Of a stretch of DNA of 5,923 bases, positions 1-5,923 are shown piece after piece (the first letter of the stretch is position 1; each line of letters begins with the position of its first letter). The position numbers and the translations under genes were made by a program. The notes beneath the pieces were generated by a model that worked only from the letters and a program-made list of their open reading frames with translations, had not been told where the DNA came from and made no database searches. Source of the stretch: Prevotella sp. (GTDB lineage: Bacteria > Bacteroidota > Bacteroidia > Bacteroidales > Bacteroidaceae). The DNA is taken from contig DMYZ01000254.1 in the NCBI GenBank assembly GCA_003483565.1, forward strand, positions 1 through 5,923, read 5' to 3'.

Positions 1-7
1 AACGTTA

Positions 8-742
8 TTATTTTGTTGCGAAATACATCGTGCGTATACCGAACGTCAGTCGTTTAAAGCTTACTTTATTAAAACCGGCCTTTTTGAAAATCTTCATCAT
101 TTCCTCTCCCTCCGGAAAAGCTTCTATGGTTGCTGTGAGATAATTATAAGCACTACGGTCTTTAAACAGAAGTCTGCCGTATACCGGAAGAAATGTGTTG
201 GAGTAGATACGGAAAAGCTGATGCATAGGGAAGGATACCGGCTCTGTTAGTTCAACGATGCTCAAGTGCCCTCCTTTTTTGAGAACGCGGCACATCTCTT
301 TTAGTCCTAGATCCAGGTTTTGGAAATTGCGGATGCCAAAGGCAGCAATGATTGCATCAAAGGTGTTGTCCTCAAATGACATATGCAGGCAATCCTCTTT
401 TTGGAAAGAGACAATGTCTTCTAGTTGTTTTTGTTTTACTTTTTCCTTACCAATAGCCATCATGCCTTCTGAAATGTCAACACCCAGAAGTTGTTGAGGC
501 TTAAGCATGGATGTTGCCAGAATGGCAAAATCGCCAGTTCCGGTAGCAATATCCAAGATTTTTTGAGGATGGAAGGGAGCCAGCTGTCGTATAGCTTTCT
601 TCCTCCATCCCTTATCAATGTTCCAGGAAAGGCGGTGATTAAGTGTATCATAAGTAGGAGCGATATGATCAAACATCTCTTCTACTTGTTTTCTCTTCTC
701 ACTATGTTCGCCGTACGGCTTTATCTTTTCCTGATTATACAT
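8..742 (-). CDS. ubiE: Demethylmenaquinone methyltransferase (MenG/UbiE)
   Basis: SAM-dependent C-methyltransferase for the last step of menaquinone synthesis, turning demethylmenaquinone into menaquinone at the cytoplasmic membrane face. The 244-residue length is normal for the family. The first UbiE signature is seen at residues 31-46 (YDTLNHRLSWNIDKGW). The glycine-rich SAM loop is at 63-71 (LDIATGTGD), the acidic residue ending strand 2 is D89 (GVDIS), FGIRNF lies at 135-140, and the second signature is near 152-168 (RVLKKGGHLSIVELTEP). Since Bacteroidales use menaquinone and not ubiquinone, menG is the better functional name. The ATG at 742 lies 5 bases after the purC stop, so it is almost certainly co-transcribed, and perhaps translationally coupled, with purC. 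No Shine-Dalgarno sequence is visible. The stop is 7 bases from the window edge, so the next gene is not visible. Confidence 0.96.
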   Translation of the reverse strand: MYNQEKIKPYGEHSEKRKQVEEMFDHIAPTYDTLNHRLSWNIDKGWRKKAIRQLAPFHPQKILDIATGTGDFAILATSMLKPQQLLGVDISEGMMAIGKEKVKQKQLEDIVSFQKEDCLHMSFEDNTFDAIIAAFGIRNFQNLDLGLKEMCRVLKKGGHLSIVELTEPVSFPMHQLFRIYSNTFLPVYGRLLFKDRSAYNYLTATIEAFPEGEEMMKIFKKAGFNKVSFKRLTFGIRTMYFATK

Positions 743-747
743 GTTTT

Positions 748-1698
748 TTATTTGCGTGTTGCAAGATAATTCTTGACATTCTTTTCAATACGTGCGGCGA
801 TATCACCTTCTTCTGCAGCTTTATCGAATTTTTCACCGGTGATATGTTCATAGAGTTCGATGTATCTCTCGCTGACACTCTCTGCATATTCATCAGTGAT
901 CTCTGGTACTTTTTGTCCCGGCTCGTTCATGAAGTCATGTTCAATCAGCCATTGACGGACGAATTCCTTGGAAAGCTGTTTCTGAGGTTCACCTTTAGCA
1001 AATTTCTCTTCATAGCCATCAGCATAGAAGTAGCGACTTGAATCCGGTGTGTGAATTTCGTCAATCAGGTAGAGCTTTCCATTGCGCTTGCCGAATTCAT
1101 ATTTAGTGTCAACGAGAATAAGATTACGCTTAGCAGCGATTTCCTGGCCGCGTGCAAAAAGTTTTCGAGTCCAGTCTTCGATAACGGCATAGTCCTCAGC
1201 ACTAACGATACCTTGTTTTATGATTTCTTCCTTAGAAATATTCATATCATGCCCCTCGTCAGCCTTAGTTGTAGGAGTGACGATTGGTTCAGGAAAACGC
1301 TGGTTTTCTTTCATCCCTTCAGGAAGTTTTATACCACAGAGTTCGCGGCATCCATCTTTGTAGGCTCTCCATGCGCTGCCAGTAAGGATAGAACGGATAA
1401 TCATTTCAACACGGAAGCCTTCACATTTCAGCCCAACAGTAACCATAGGATCCGGTGTAGCTAATTTCCAATTCGGACAAATGTCGCTGGTTTCATTCAG
1501 AAACTTTGCGGCAATCTGGTTCAGCACCTGTCCTTTAAAAGGAATACCTTTTGGCAGTACTACATCAAATGCAGAGATTCGATCGGTGGCGACCATTACA
1601 ATAAGATCGTCATTGATGTCATACACATCGCGTACTTTGCCGTGGTACACATTTTTCTGTCCATCGAAATGGAAATTGGTTTTAGTTAATGCTTTCAT
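748..1698 (-). CDS. purC: Phosphoribosylaminoimidazole-succinocarboxamide synthase (SAICAR synthetase)
   Basis: Cytosolic purine-pathway enzyme that joins CAIR and aspartate using ATP to give SAICAR. Family landmarks are all present: the N-terminal ATP-binding stretch with KVRDVYD (21-27), ATDRISAFD (37-45), the first signature around 97-111 (VEMIIRSILTGSAWR), the TPTTKADEGHD segment (141-151), the second signature LVDTKYEFG (195-203), and LIDEIHTPDSSRY (211-223). At 316 residues it belongs to the longer form of the family, with about 80 residues more than the E. coli type of roughly 237. The ATG at 1698 begins the conserved N-terminus directly and lies 11 bases after the phoH stop. This makes it the middle gene of the phoH-purC-menG unit. 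No separate promoter box was seen in front of it, so it is probably driven from the promoter upstream of phoH. No broken or missing motif was noticed. Confidence 0.97.
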   Translation of the reverse strand: MKALTKTNFHFDGQKNVYHGKVRDVYDINDDLIVMVATDRISAFDVVLPKGIPFKGQVLNQIAAKFLNETSDICPNWKLATPDPMVTVGLKCEGFRVEMIIRSILTGSAWRAYKDGCRELCGIKLPEGMKENQRFPEPIVTPTTKADEGHDMNISKEEIIKQGIVSAEDYAVIEDWTRKLFARGQEIAAKRNLILVDTKYEFGKRNGKLYLIDEIHTPDSSRYFYADGYEEKFAKGEPQKQLSKEFVRQWLIEHDFMNEPGQKVPEITDEYAESVSERYIELYEHITGEKFDKAAEEGDIAARIEKNVKNYLATRK

Positions 1699-1709
1699 TT
1701 TTGTCTTTA

Positions 1710-2744
1710 TTAATTGATTGACTTAACTTCTTTATCTATATAAGGTGTACCTAAGTCTTTCTCTTTGGCTGAGGCCTTTTCTTCGTTTTTCTTATATTTC
1801 TCCTCAAGTTTTTTGTCATGTGCATCATAAGCATTGACAATGCGGGTGACAAGCTTGTGGCGGACGATGTCTTTTTGTCCTAGCTGAACAACGGAGATAC
1901 CTTCTATGCCCTGGATAATTTGCAAAGCATCCTTTAGTCCACTCTTCTGTTCTCTGGGGAGATCAATTTGTGTCATGTCTCCCGTGATGATCATCTTGGA
2001 ATTCCACCCCATACGGGTAAGAAACATTCTGATTTGTTGTGGAGTGGTGTTTTGGGCTTCATCCAGAATGATAATAGCATCACTGAGAGTTCTTCCTCTC
2101 ATGAAAGCTAAGGGGGCGATCTGGATGATATGTTTCTCCATCATATCTTGTAGGCGGGTTGCAGAGATCATATCTTCAAGGGCATCATAGAGCGGTTGCA
2201 AATATGGATCAATCTTATCCTTCATATCTCCAGGGAGGAACCCCAGTTTTTCACCGGCTTCAACAGCAGGACGGGACAGAATGATTTTCTTGACTGTTTT
2301 TTCTTTCAGTGCTTTCACGGCCAGCGCAATGCTTAAGTACGTCTTGCCTGTTCCTGCAGGACCTACAGCAAAAACCATGTCACTTTTGTCAAAAGCATCT
2401 ATAAGTTTCTGTTGGTTCTCACTTCTGCTTTTGATCGGTCGGCCAGAGATGCTATAAATGATCACACCCTTTACGCTGTCGGCTTTTGTCTTTTTGCCTT
2501 TTACAATGTCAAGGATGTCTTCATCATCTATAGAATTATATTTCAAAACATGCTTCCGCATGTTTTCCATATCTTCTTCAATCTTTGCTATGTCGAGTTC
2601 ATCGCCCAGTATGTGCATAACATTGTCCCTTGCAACAATTCTCAACTTTGGAAAAAGTGATTTTAGCATTTGCAAATGACTGTTGTTTACCCCATAGAAA
2701 ATAACAGGGTCGATATCCTCTAATACGATATGCTTCTCTATCAA
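1710..2744 (-). CDS. PhoH-family P-loop ATPase (YbeZ-like), proposed TTG start
   Basis: Cytoplasmic ATPase of the PhoH/YbeZ family. YbeZ-type proteins are associated with the rRNA endonuclease YbeY and RNA metabolism, but the exact activity here is not known. Numbered from the TTG at 2744 (344 residues): an N-terminal family domain up to about 100, Walker A GPAGTGKT at 128-135, the conserved LSRPAVEAGEKLGFLPGD region at 156-173, FMRGRTL at 214-220, and Walker B IIILDEAQN at 224-232. ITGDMTQIDLP follows at 253-263, and a Lys/Glu-rich tail runs from about 310 to 335. The frame stays open to an ATG at 2828. That would add 28 residues, but the promoter lies inside this extension, so transcripts could not encode it. 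The next ATG (2669) would cut off the conserved N-terminus, which leaves TTG as the best start. It is the first gene of the unit with purC and menG. Confidence 0.92.
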   Translation of the reverse strand: MIEKHIVLEDIDPVIFYGVNNSHLQMLKSLFPKLRIVARDNVMHILGDELDIAKIEEDMENMRKHVLKYNSIDDEDILDIVKGKKTKADSVKGVIIYSISGRPIKSRSENQQKLIDAFDKSDMVFAVGPAGTGKTYLSIALAVKALKEKTVKKIILSRPAVEAGEKLGFLPGDMKDKIDPYLQPLYDALEDMISATRLQDMMEKHIIQIAPLAFMRGRTLSDAIIILDEAQNTTPQQIRMFLTRMGWNSKMIITGDMTQIDLPREQKSGLKDALQIIQGIEGISVVQLGQKDIVRHKLVTRIVNAYDAHDKKLEEKYKKNEEKASAKEKDLGTPYIDKEVKSIN

Positions 2745-2782
2745 TGTATTTAAATACTTATTTACATGTAACTTATAGGGTG

Positions 2783-2813
2783 CAAAAGTACAAAAATCGT
2801 TGAAATAAACAAA
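2783..2813 (-). promoter_or_regulatory. Bacteroides-type promoter for phoH-purC-menG
   Basis: On the minus strand, TTTG (2813-2810) is followed by exactly 19 bases and then TACTTTTG (2790-2783). This fits the Bacteroides housekeeping-sigma consensus, TTTG at -33 and TAnnTTTG at -7 with a spacer of 19 to 21. Transcription would start near 2776-2779, leaving a leader of about 33 bases before the proposed TTG start at 2744. No other match as good as this was seen before phoH, purC or menG. Confidence 0.75.
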
Positions 2814-2821
2814 GAAAAATG

Positions 2822-2856
2822 TTTTCATAATTCTTAAAAATTACATTTTATGAAAA
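2822..2856. repeat. 9-bp inverted repeat between two divergent promoters
   Basis: TTTTCATAA (2822-2830) and its exact reverse complement TTATGAAAA (2848-2856) are separated by 17 bases, giving about 26 bp between arm centres. The pair sits between the -33 region of the phoH promoter and the upstream side of the rightward promoter, where an operator for a dimeric regulator could lie. The DNA here is very AT-rich, so chance is a serious alternative, and no regulator is identified. Confidence 0.35.
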
Positions 2857-2867
2857 TTATTACTTTT

Positions 2868-2902
2868 CTTGACGGCATTCTGTTTCGTTTTTATTAATTT
2901 TG
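2868..2902 (+). promoter_or_regulatory. Probable promoter for the DUF5715-like gene
   Basis: TAATTTTG at 2895-2902 is a full match to the Bacteroides -7 box (TAnnTTTG). The -33 element is weak: the best candidate is CTTG at 2868-2871, with a 23-base spacer, longer than the usual 19 to 21. Transcription would start around 2907-2909 and leave a short leader of about 18 bases before the ATG at 2926. The box position supports that ATG over the in-frame TTG at 2869. Confidence 0.6.
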
Positions 2903-2925
2903 CATACTCAATCCGGACAATAAGA

Positions 2926-3756
2926 ATGAAAAAATTATCAAAGAGAAATTTTATTATAGCCTTTGGAGGATCGGTTATTATTCTGGCTTTAGTTCGTTGC
3001 GTTTTTCCTGATGTGGCTCGGCCAAGAAAGGTGCAGCCCCAAGAAAATCGAGACTCTGTGAAAATGGATTCTTCTGCCTTTGCTTTATCTGAGGGGATTG
3101 ATTCTGCAGCTGGGAAAAAACAGGATGCAGAATCTTCGGATAGTATTGCCGGTACTTCCCGTTTTTTTGCCTCTGACGGTTCTTTGGCCAGACATCCTAT
3201 TATCAGTGTTCCTGATTTTGGCAAGACTTTCCCAGACCAGAATGATATTCAATTGATTGTTGCAAATCGTTGGGGTGTACAACCTGTTGACAATCGTGAA
3301 GAAGCAGGCGGAAAACAATCTGGATTAGTTTATGTGGGCAGCAATCCTTATTTTTATATCGATAAGTTGCATAGTTCTATCCCTTATTTGGTACCTCGTG
3401 CGTCAGAATTACTTCAGTATATAGGCCGTACTTTTTATGATAGTTTGGTCATCAAGGGACTTCCTTTGCATAAACTTATTATCACAAGTGTGCTAAGAAG
3501 TAAAGAGGATGTTGCCAATCTGCGTAGTCATAATGGGAATGCAACGCAGAATAGTTGTCACATGTATGGTACAACATTTGATGTGAGTTACAATCGTTAT
3601 CAGACTGTTGAAGCGCCGGGGGAGGCCAGGCGTAAGGTGAGAAATGATACGTTAAAGTGGGTGCTGAGTGAAGTGCTGCGTGATATGCGAATGCATAATC
3701 GTTGTTATATCAAATATGAAGTTAATCAGGGATGCTTCCATATCACTGTAAGATAA
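2926..3756 (+). CDS. Membrane-anchored DUF5715-like protein with M15/LAS peptidase-like motifs
   Basis: Function unknown. From memory it resembles Bacteroidales proteins labelled DUF5715. The 276-residue product starts with a basic tip (MKKLSKR) and one hydrophobic segment at about 9-23, so it is probably exported and anchored. C25 follows an arginine and does not fit a lipobox. Residues 31-100 are rich in Ser, Asp, Ala and Gln and look like a flexible linker. The C-terminal part (about 105-276) contains ITSVLR (186-191), SCHMYGTTFD (210-219) and GCFHITV (269-275). These resemble the S-x-x-R, SxHxxGxAxD and late WHxx motifs of M15/LAS zinc peptidases acting on peptidoglycan, with H212, D219 and H272 as possible zinc ligands. 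The usual ExxH glutamate is absent (G269 is at that place; E265 is nearby), so activity is uncertain. The open frame reaches back to a TTG at 2869, but the promoter box lies between, which favours ATG 2926. It is a single-gene unit ending at a strong terminator. Confidence 0.85.
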   Translation: MKKLSKRNFIIAFGGSVIILALVRCVFPDVARPRKVQPQENRDSVKMDSSAFALSEGIDSAAGKKQDAESSDSIAGTSRFFASDGSLARHPIISVPDFGKTFPDQNDIQLIVANRWGVQPVDNREEAGGKQSGLVYVGSNPYFYIDKLHSSIPYLVPRASELLQYIGRTFYDSLVIKGLPLHKLIITSVLRSKEDVANLRSHNGNATQNSCHMYGTTFDVSYNRYQTVEAPGEARRKVRNDTLKWVLSEVLRDMRMHNRCYIKYEVNQGCFHITVR

Positions 3757-3767
3757 TTATAAGTATG

Positions 3768-3825
3768 CATATAGTAAAAAAGCGGCATGCTGATATTATA
3801 TCAGCATGCCGCTTTTTACTATATG
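3768..3825. terminator. Bidirectional intrinsic terminator between convergent genes
   Basis: A perfect 15-bp inverted repeat (3781-3795 with 3799-3813) closes on a 3-base TTA loop. Its core is GC-rich (GCGGCATGC). It is flanked by an A-tract at 3776-3780 and a T-tract at 3813-3817, so each strand has a hairpin followed by uridines. Allowing a single bulged A (3776), pairing continues out to 3768 and 3825. It lies 24 bases after the DUF5715-like stop and 32 bases after the end of glyA between two convergent genes, so it most likely ends both transcripts. Confidence 0.93.
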
Positions 3826-3845
3826 TTGTTTTTTATTGCTTAGTA

Positions 3846-5126
3846 TTAATAAGCAAATAGCGGGTATTTTTCCATAGTAGCATTTACCTTTTCACGTACA
3901 GCCCTGATCGTCCTGTCATCCTCTGGATTCTCCAGTACTTCATCAATCAAGTCTGCGATGAGATGCATCATATCTTCTTTTGCTCCACGAGTTGTCATTG
4001 CTGCGGTACCAAGGCGGATACCTGATGTCTGGAAAGCAGAACGCTCGTCATAAGGTACTTTATTTTTATTGACAGTAATATCTGCGGCAACAAGAGCATT
4101 CTCTGCCACTTTACCTGTAAGATCCGGATATTTGGGACGGAGGTCAAGTAGCATAGAGTGGTTGTCTGTACCGCCACTGACGATAGCAAAGCCTTTGGCA
4201 ATCAAATCCTGTGCCAGAACGGCTGCATTCTTTTTTACCTGAGTTGCATATTCTATCCATGAAGGCTGGAGGTTTTCACTGAATCCTACAGCTTTTGCGG
4301 CGATGACATGCTCCAGTGGACCACCTTGAGTTCCTGGGAACACTGCAGAATTGAGAAGCTGGCTCATCATCTTAACCTCACCTTTTTTATTTGTTTTACC
4401 CCAAGGATTAGGAAAATCTTTCCCCATCAGTATGACACCTCCACGAGGACCACGAAGGGTCTTGTGAGTCGTTGTTGTGACGATATCAGCATATTTTACT
4501 GGATTTTTAAGTAATCCTGCTGCAATAAGTCCTGCCGGGTGAGCCATATCGATCATAAGAAGTGCACCAACCTCATCTGCAATTTTACGCATGCGTTCAT
4601 AATCCCATTCGCGGCTATAGGCAGAACCACCGCCGATAATAAGTTTAGGCTTGTTTTCCAAGGCCAGTCTTTCCATCTCATCGTAGTCTACACGACCTGT
4701 TTTCCTGTTCAGAGTATAGCCGATGTGATGATAGAGGATACCGGATGTGTTAACAGAACTGCCATGAGAGAGATGACCGCCTTGATCAAGATCCAGCCCC
4801 ATGAAAGTGTCACCAGGTTTCAGACAAGCCAATAAGACGGCAGCATTAGCCTGTGCACCAGAGTGAGGCTGGACATTGGCAAATTCTGCACCAAACAGTT
4901 TCTTGACACGGTTGCGTGCCAAGTCCTCAACTAAGTCAACAACCTGACAACCACCATAGTATCTTTTACCTGGCAGGCCCTCTGCGTACTTGTTTGTAAG
5001 GTAAGAGCCCATAGCATTCATTACCTCGTCACTTACGAAATTTTCAGATGCAATCATCTCCATGCCTTTAAGCTGGCGCTGATGTTCTTGTTCAATAAGG
5101 TCAAAAATCTCTTGATCTTTTTTCAT
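3846..5126 (-). CDS. glyA: Serine hydroxymethyltransferase
   Basis: Cytosolic PLP enzyme that converts serine and tetrahydrofolate to glycine and 5,10-methylene-THF, the main source of one-carbon units for purines, thymidylate and methionine. The 426 residues cover the full family length. Visible landmarks are ENFVSDEV (28-35), NKYAEGLPGKRYYGG (45-59), QPHSGAQAN (86-94) and the PLP-contacting D193 and H196 in MIDMAHPAG. The PLP-binding lysine is K222 in TTTTHKTLRGPRGG (217-230), followed by FPGTQGGP and, near the C-terminus, SGIRLGTAAMTTRG. The start ATG at 5126 opens with the usual N-terminal helix (MKKDQEIFDLIEQEH). It lies 135 bases after the pyrI stop, and that gap shows no hairpin terminator and no clear TAnnTTTG box, so read-through from pyrBI or a weak own promoter are both possible. 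Transcription ends at the hairpin shared with the convergent gene. Confidence 0.97.
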   Translation of the reverse strand: MKKDQEIFDLIEQEHQRQLKGMEMIASENFVSDEVMNAMGSYLTNKYAEGLPGKRYYGGCQVVDLVEDLARNRVKKLFGAEFANVQPHSGAQANAAVLLACLKPGDTFMGLDLDQGGHLSHGSSVNTSGILYHHIGYTLNRKTGRVDYDEMERLALENKPKLIIGGGSAYSREWDYERMRKIADEVGALLMIDMAHPAGLIAAGLLKNPVKYADIVTTTTHKTLRGPRGGVILMGKDFPNPWGKTNKKGEVKMMSQLLNSAVFPGTQGGPLEHVIAAKAVGFSENLQPSWIEYATQVKKNAAVLAQDLIAKGFAIVSGGTDNHSMLLDLRPKYPDLTGKVAENALVAADITVNKNKVPYDERSAFQTSGIRLGTAAMTTRGAKEDMMHLIADLIDEVLENPEDDRTIRAVREKVNATMEKYPLFAY

Positions 5127-5261
5127 TTTAGCAGGTGTTATTATAAAATTAAAAATCCTCTTTACGATAAAGTGCTATGTAAAATATGCATTTAAAGTAC
5201 CAATTAAAGCTTTCTCAGTTTAATGTCCGATAAATGTTATTTTAATATTATTATAAGGTTT

Positions 5262-5717
5262 CTATATAAGTTCGACATTATCGATATTTTGCTCCTTGTC
5301 GCAGTAGCGGCATTTGATAATGCCATGTTCTTTGTCTACAACATTGAAAACCGTCTGCATAGGTTCATTATTTGTAATGCATTTCGGGTTATTACATTTT
5401 ATAATACCACGAAGTTCATCAGGAGTTTCAACTTTCTTTTTTTCAACGACCTCATAGTCTTTGATAACACTTAATACAATATTAGGAGCGACTACACTTA
5501 GGCGATTGATTTCTTCGTCATTGAAAAATTTATTGGAAATTTTAATGATGCCTTTTTTGTTGAGTTTTTTAGAATGGTAATTGTAGCCGATAGTTACAGG
5601 ATTATCAAGATCTTGCAAATGTAGCAGATTAGCTACCTGATAGGTTTTCTCTGCCGGTATATGATCGATAACGGTTCCGCTTTCGATAGCAGCAACGAGC
5701 ATTTCTTTTTTACTCAT
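5262..5717 (-). CDS. pyrI: Aspartate carbamoyltransferase regulatory chain
   Basis: Regulatory subunit of aspartate transcarbamoylase. It binds nucleotide effectors (CTP, UTP, ATP) and links catalytic trimers into the allosteric holoenzyme. The 151 residues match the E. coli length of about 153. The N-terminal effector domain has GTVIDHIP (14-21), with D18, H19, K59 and K93 lining up with the nucleotide-binding D19, H20, K60 and K94 of E. coli. The C-terminal zinc domain has all four cysteines: C108 and C113 (CNNPKC), C136 and C139 (CRYC). Feedback control by nucleotides is therefore likely to be kept. The ATG at 5717 lies 12 bases after the pyrB stop, indicating a pyrBI operon read leftward. 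The gene ends in TAG at 5262, and no convincing terminator follows before glyA. Confidence 0.97.
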   Translation of the reverse strand: MSKKEMLVAAIESGTVIDHIPAEKTYQVANLLHLQDLDNPVTIGYNYHSKKLNKKGIIKISNKFFNDEEINRLSVVAPNIVLSVIKDYEVVEKKKVETPDELRGIIKCNNPKCITNNEPMQTVFNVVDKEHGIIKCRYCDKEQNIDNVELI

Positions 5718-5729
5718 GATCTTATTGGT

Positions 5730-5923
5730 TTAGAATTTGCTGGTAATTATAGTATCGTCATTTTTTATTTCATCGAGACTGATCCCCAGACAATAAGCGA
5801 AAATAGCCTCACGTGCAAAGAGTCCGTTTTTAGCTTGCTGGATGTAGTATGCATGAGGATTTTCATCTACTTCGTATGCTATTTCGTTAACCCTCGGCAG
5901 CGGATGCATTACCCTTAAGTTTG
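5730..5923 (-). CDS. pyrB: Aspartate carbamoyltransferase catalytic chain, 3' end only
   Basis: Only the last 63 codons and the TAA stop are inside the window; the rest of the gene lies beyond the right edge. Translating the minus strand gives a tail with MHPLPRVNEI, then NPHAYYIQQAKNGLFAREA, which closely matches the end of E. coli PyrB (HPLPRVDEI, followed by PHAWYFQQAGNGIFARQA). The His-Pro-Leu-Pro-Arg stretch belongs to the aspartate/carbamoyl phosphate site. The enzyme joins carbamoyl phosphate and aspartate in the first committed step of pyrimidine synthesis. It is followed 12 bases later by pyrI, its regulatory partner. The frame is open all the way to the window edge, with no sign of damage. 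Confidence 0.96.
   Translation of the reverse strand, partial: NLRVMHPLPRVNEIAYEVDENPHAYYIQQAKNGLFAREAIFAYCLGISLDEIKNDDTIITSKF

Noticed and set aside
1051..1464. 137-codon rightward open frame opposite purC
   Set aside because: It is antisense to a fully conserved purC and is a shadow of its codon use.
2745..2828. N-terminal extension of PhoH from the ATG at 2828
   Set aside because: It overlaps a consensus promoter for the same gene, and its Phe-rich sequence does not look like the family N-terminus.
2869..2925. Longer start (TTG at 2869) for the DUF5715-like gene
   Set aside because: The -7 box at 2895-2902 lies within it, and the ATG at 2926 gives a typical basic-then-hydrophobic export signal.
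2926..3000. Lipoprotein signal ending at C25 of the DUF5715-like protein
   Set aside because: The residue before the cysteine is arginine, which does not fit a lipobox; a plain membrane anchor is more likely.
2841..3224. 127-codon leftward open frame opposite the DUF5715-like gene
   Set aside because: It lies antisense to the low-complexity linker of a better-supported gene and shows no recognisable domain or start context.
5179..5208. Possible weak glyA promoter (TATTTTAC with TTTA 18 bases upstream, minus strand)
   Set aside because: It lacks the TTTG end of the -7 box and has a short spacer; too poor a match to list in AT-rich DNA.
5204..5225. Hairpin after pyrI (ATTAAA pairing with TTTAAT)
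   Set aside because: Only six A-T pairs around a ten-base loop and no following uridine tract, so not a believable terminator.
5661..5918. 85-codon rightward open frame over the pyrB/pyrI junction
   Set aside because: The minus strand here encodes clear PyrB and PyrI ends, so the plus-strand frame is a shadow.
1..5923. Defence system, mobile element, CRISPR array or RNA gene
   Set aside because: Every stretch is covered by core genes or short intergenic gaps; no direct repeats, transposase motifs, tRNA-like folds or toxin-antitoxin pairs were seen.

Overview
The window looks like chromosomal housekeeping DNA from a member of the Bacteroidales, probably Bacteroides or a close relative. The case rests on moderately AT-rich DNA, gene starts without clear Shine-Dalgarno sequences, two copies of the Bacteroides-type -7 promoter box (TAnnTTTG), and protein sequences of typical Bacteroides flavour. 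The species cannot be told from this window.

Layout. The left part (8-2744) is one leftward transcription unit: a PhoH-family ATPase gene, then purC, then the menaquinone methyltransferase gene menG/ubiE. The gaps are only 11 and 5 bases. A good promoter for this unit lies at about 2783-2813. It falls inside the longest open frame of phoH, so the real phoH start is most likely a TTG at 2744. Diverging from it, and sharing the short control region 2745-2925, is a rightward single gene (2926-3756) for a membrane-anchored, probably periplasmic protein of unknown function (DUF5715-like). Its C-terminal part carries an SxHxxGxxxD motif and a late FHI motif that resemble the zinc site of M15/LAS peptidoglycan peptidases. 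This gene converges on glyA. The two are separated by a long, nearly perfect inverted repeat (3768-3825) with an A-tract on one side and a T-tract on the other, a textbook bidirectional terminator. The right part is again leftward: the 3' end of pyrB (running off the window), pyrI 12 bases after it, and glyA 135 bases further on.

How the genes fit together. PyrB and PyrI form aspartate transcarbamoylase, the committed step of pyrimidine synthesis. GlyA supplies glycine and one-carbon units used in purine and thymidylate synthesis. PurC carries out the aspartate-adding step of purine synthesis. MenG finishes menaquinone, the respiratory quinone of these anaerobes, and PhoH is a putative RNA-related ATPase. 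The window is therefore mostly core metabolism. I see no mobile element, CRISPR array, tRNA, rRNA or defence system. The least understood item is the DUF5715-like gene with its peptidase-like motifs.
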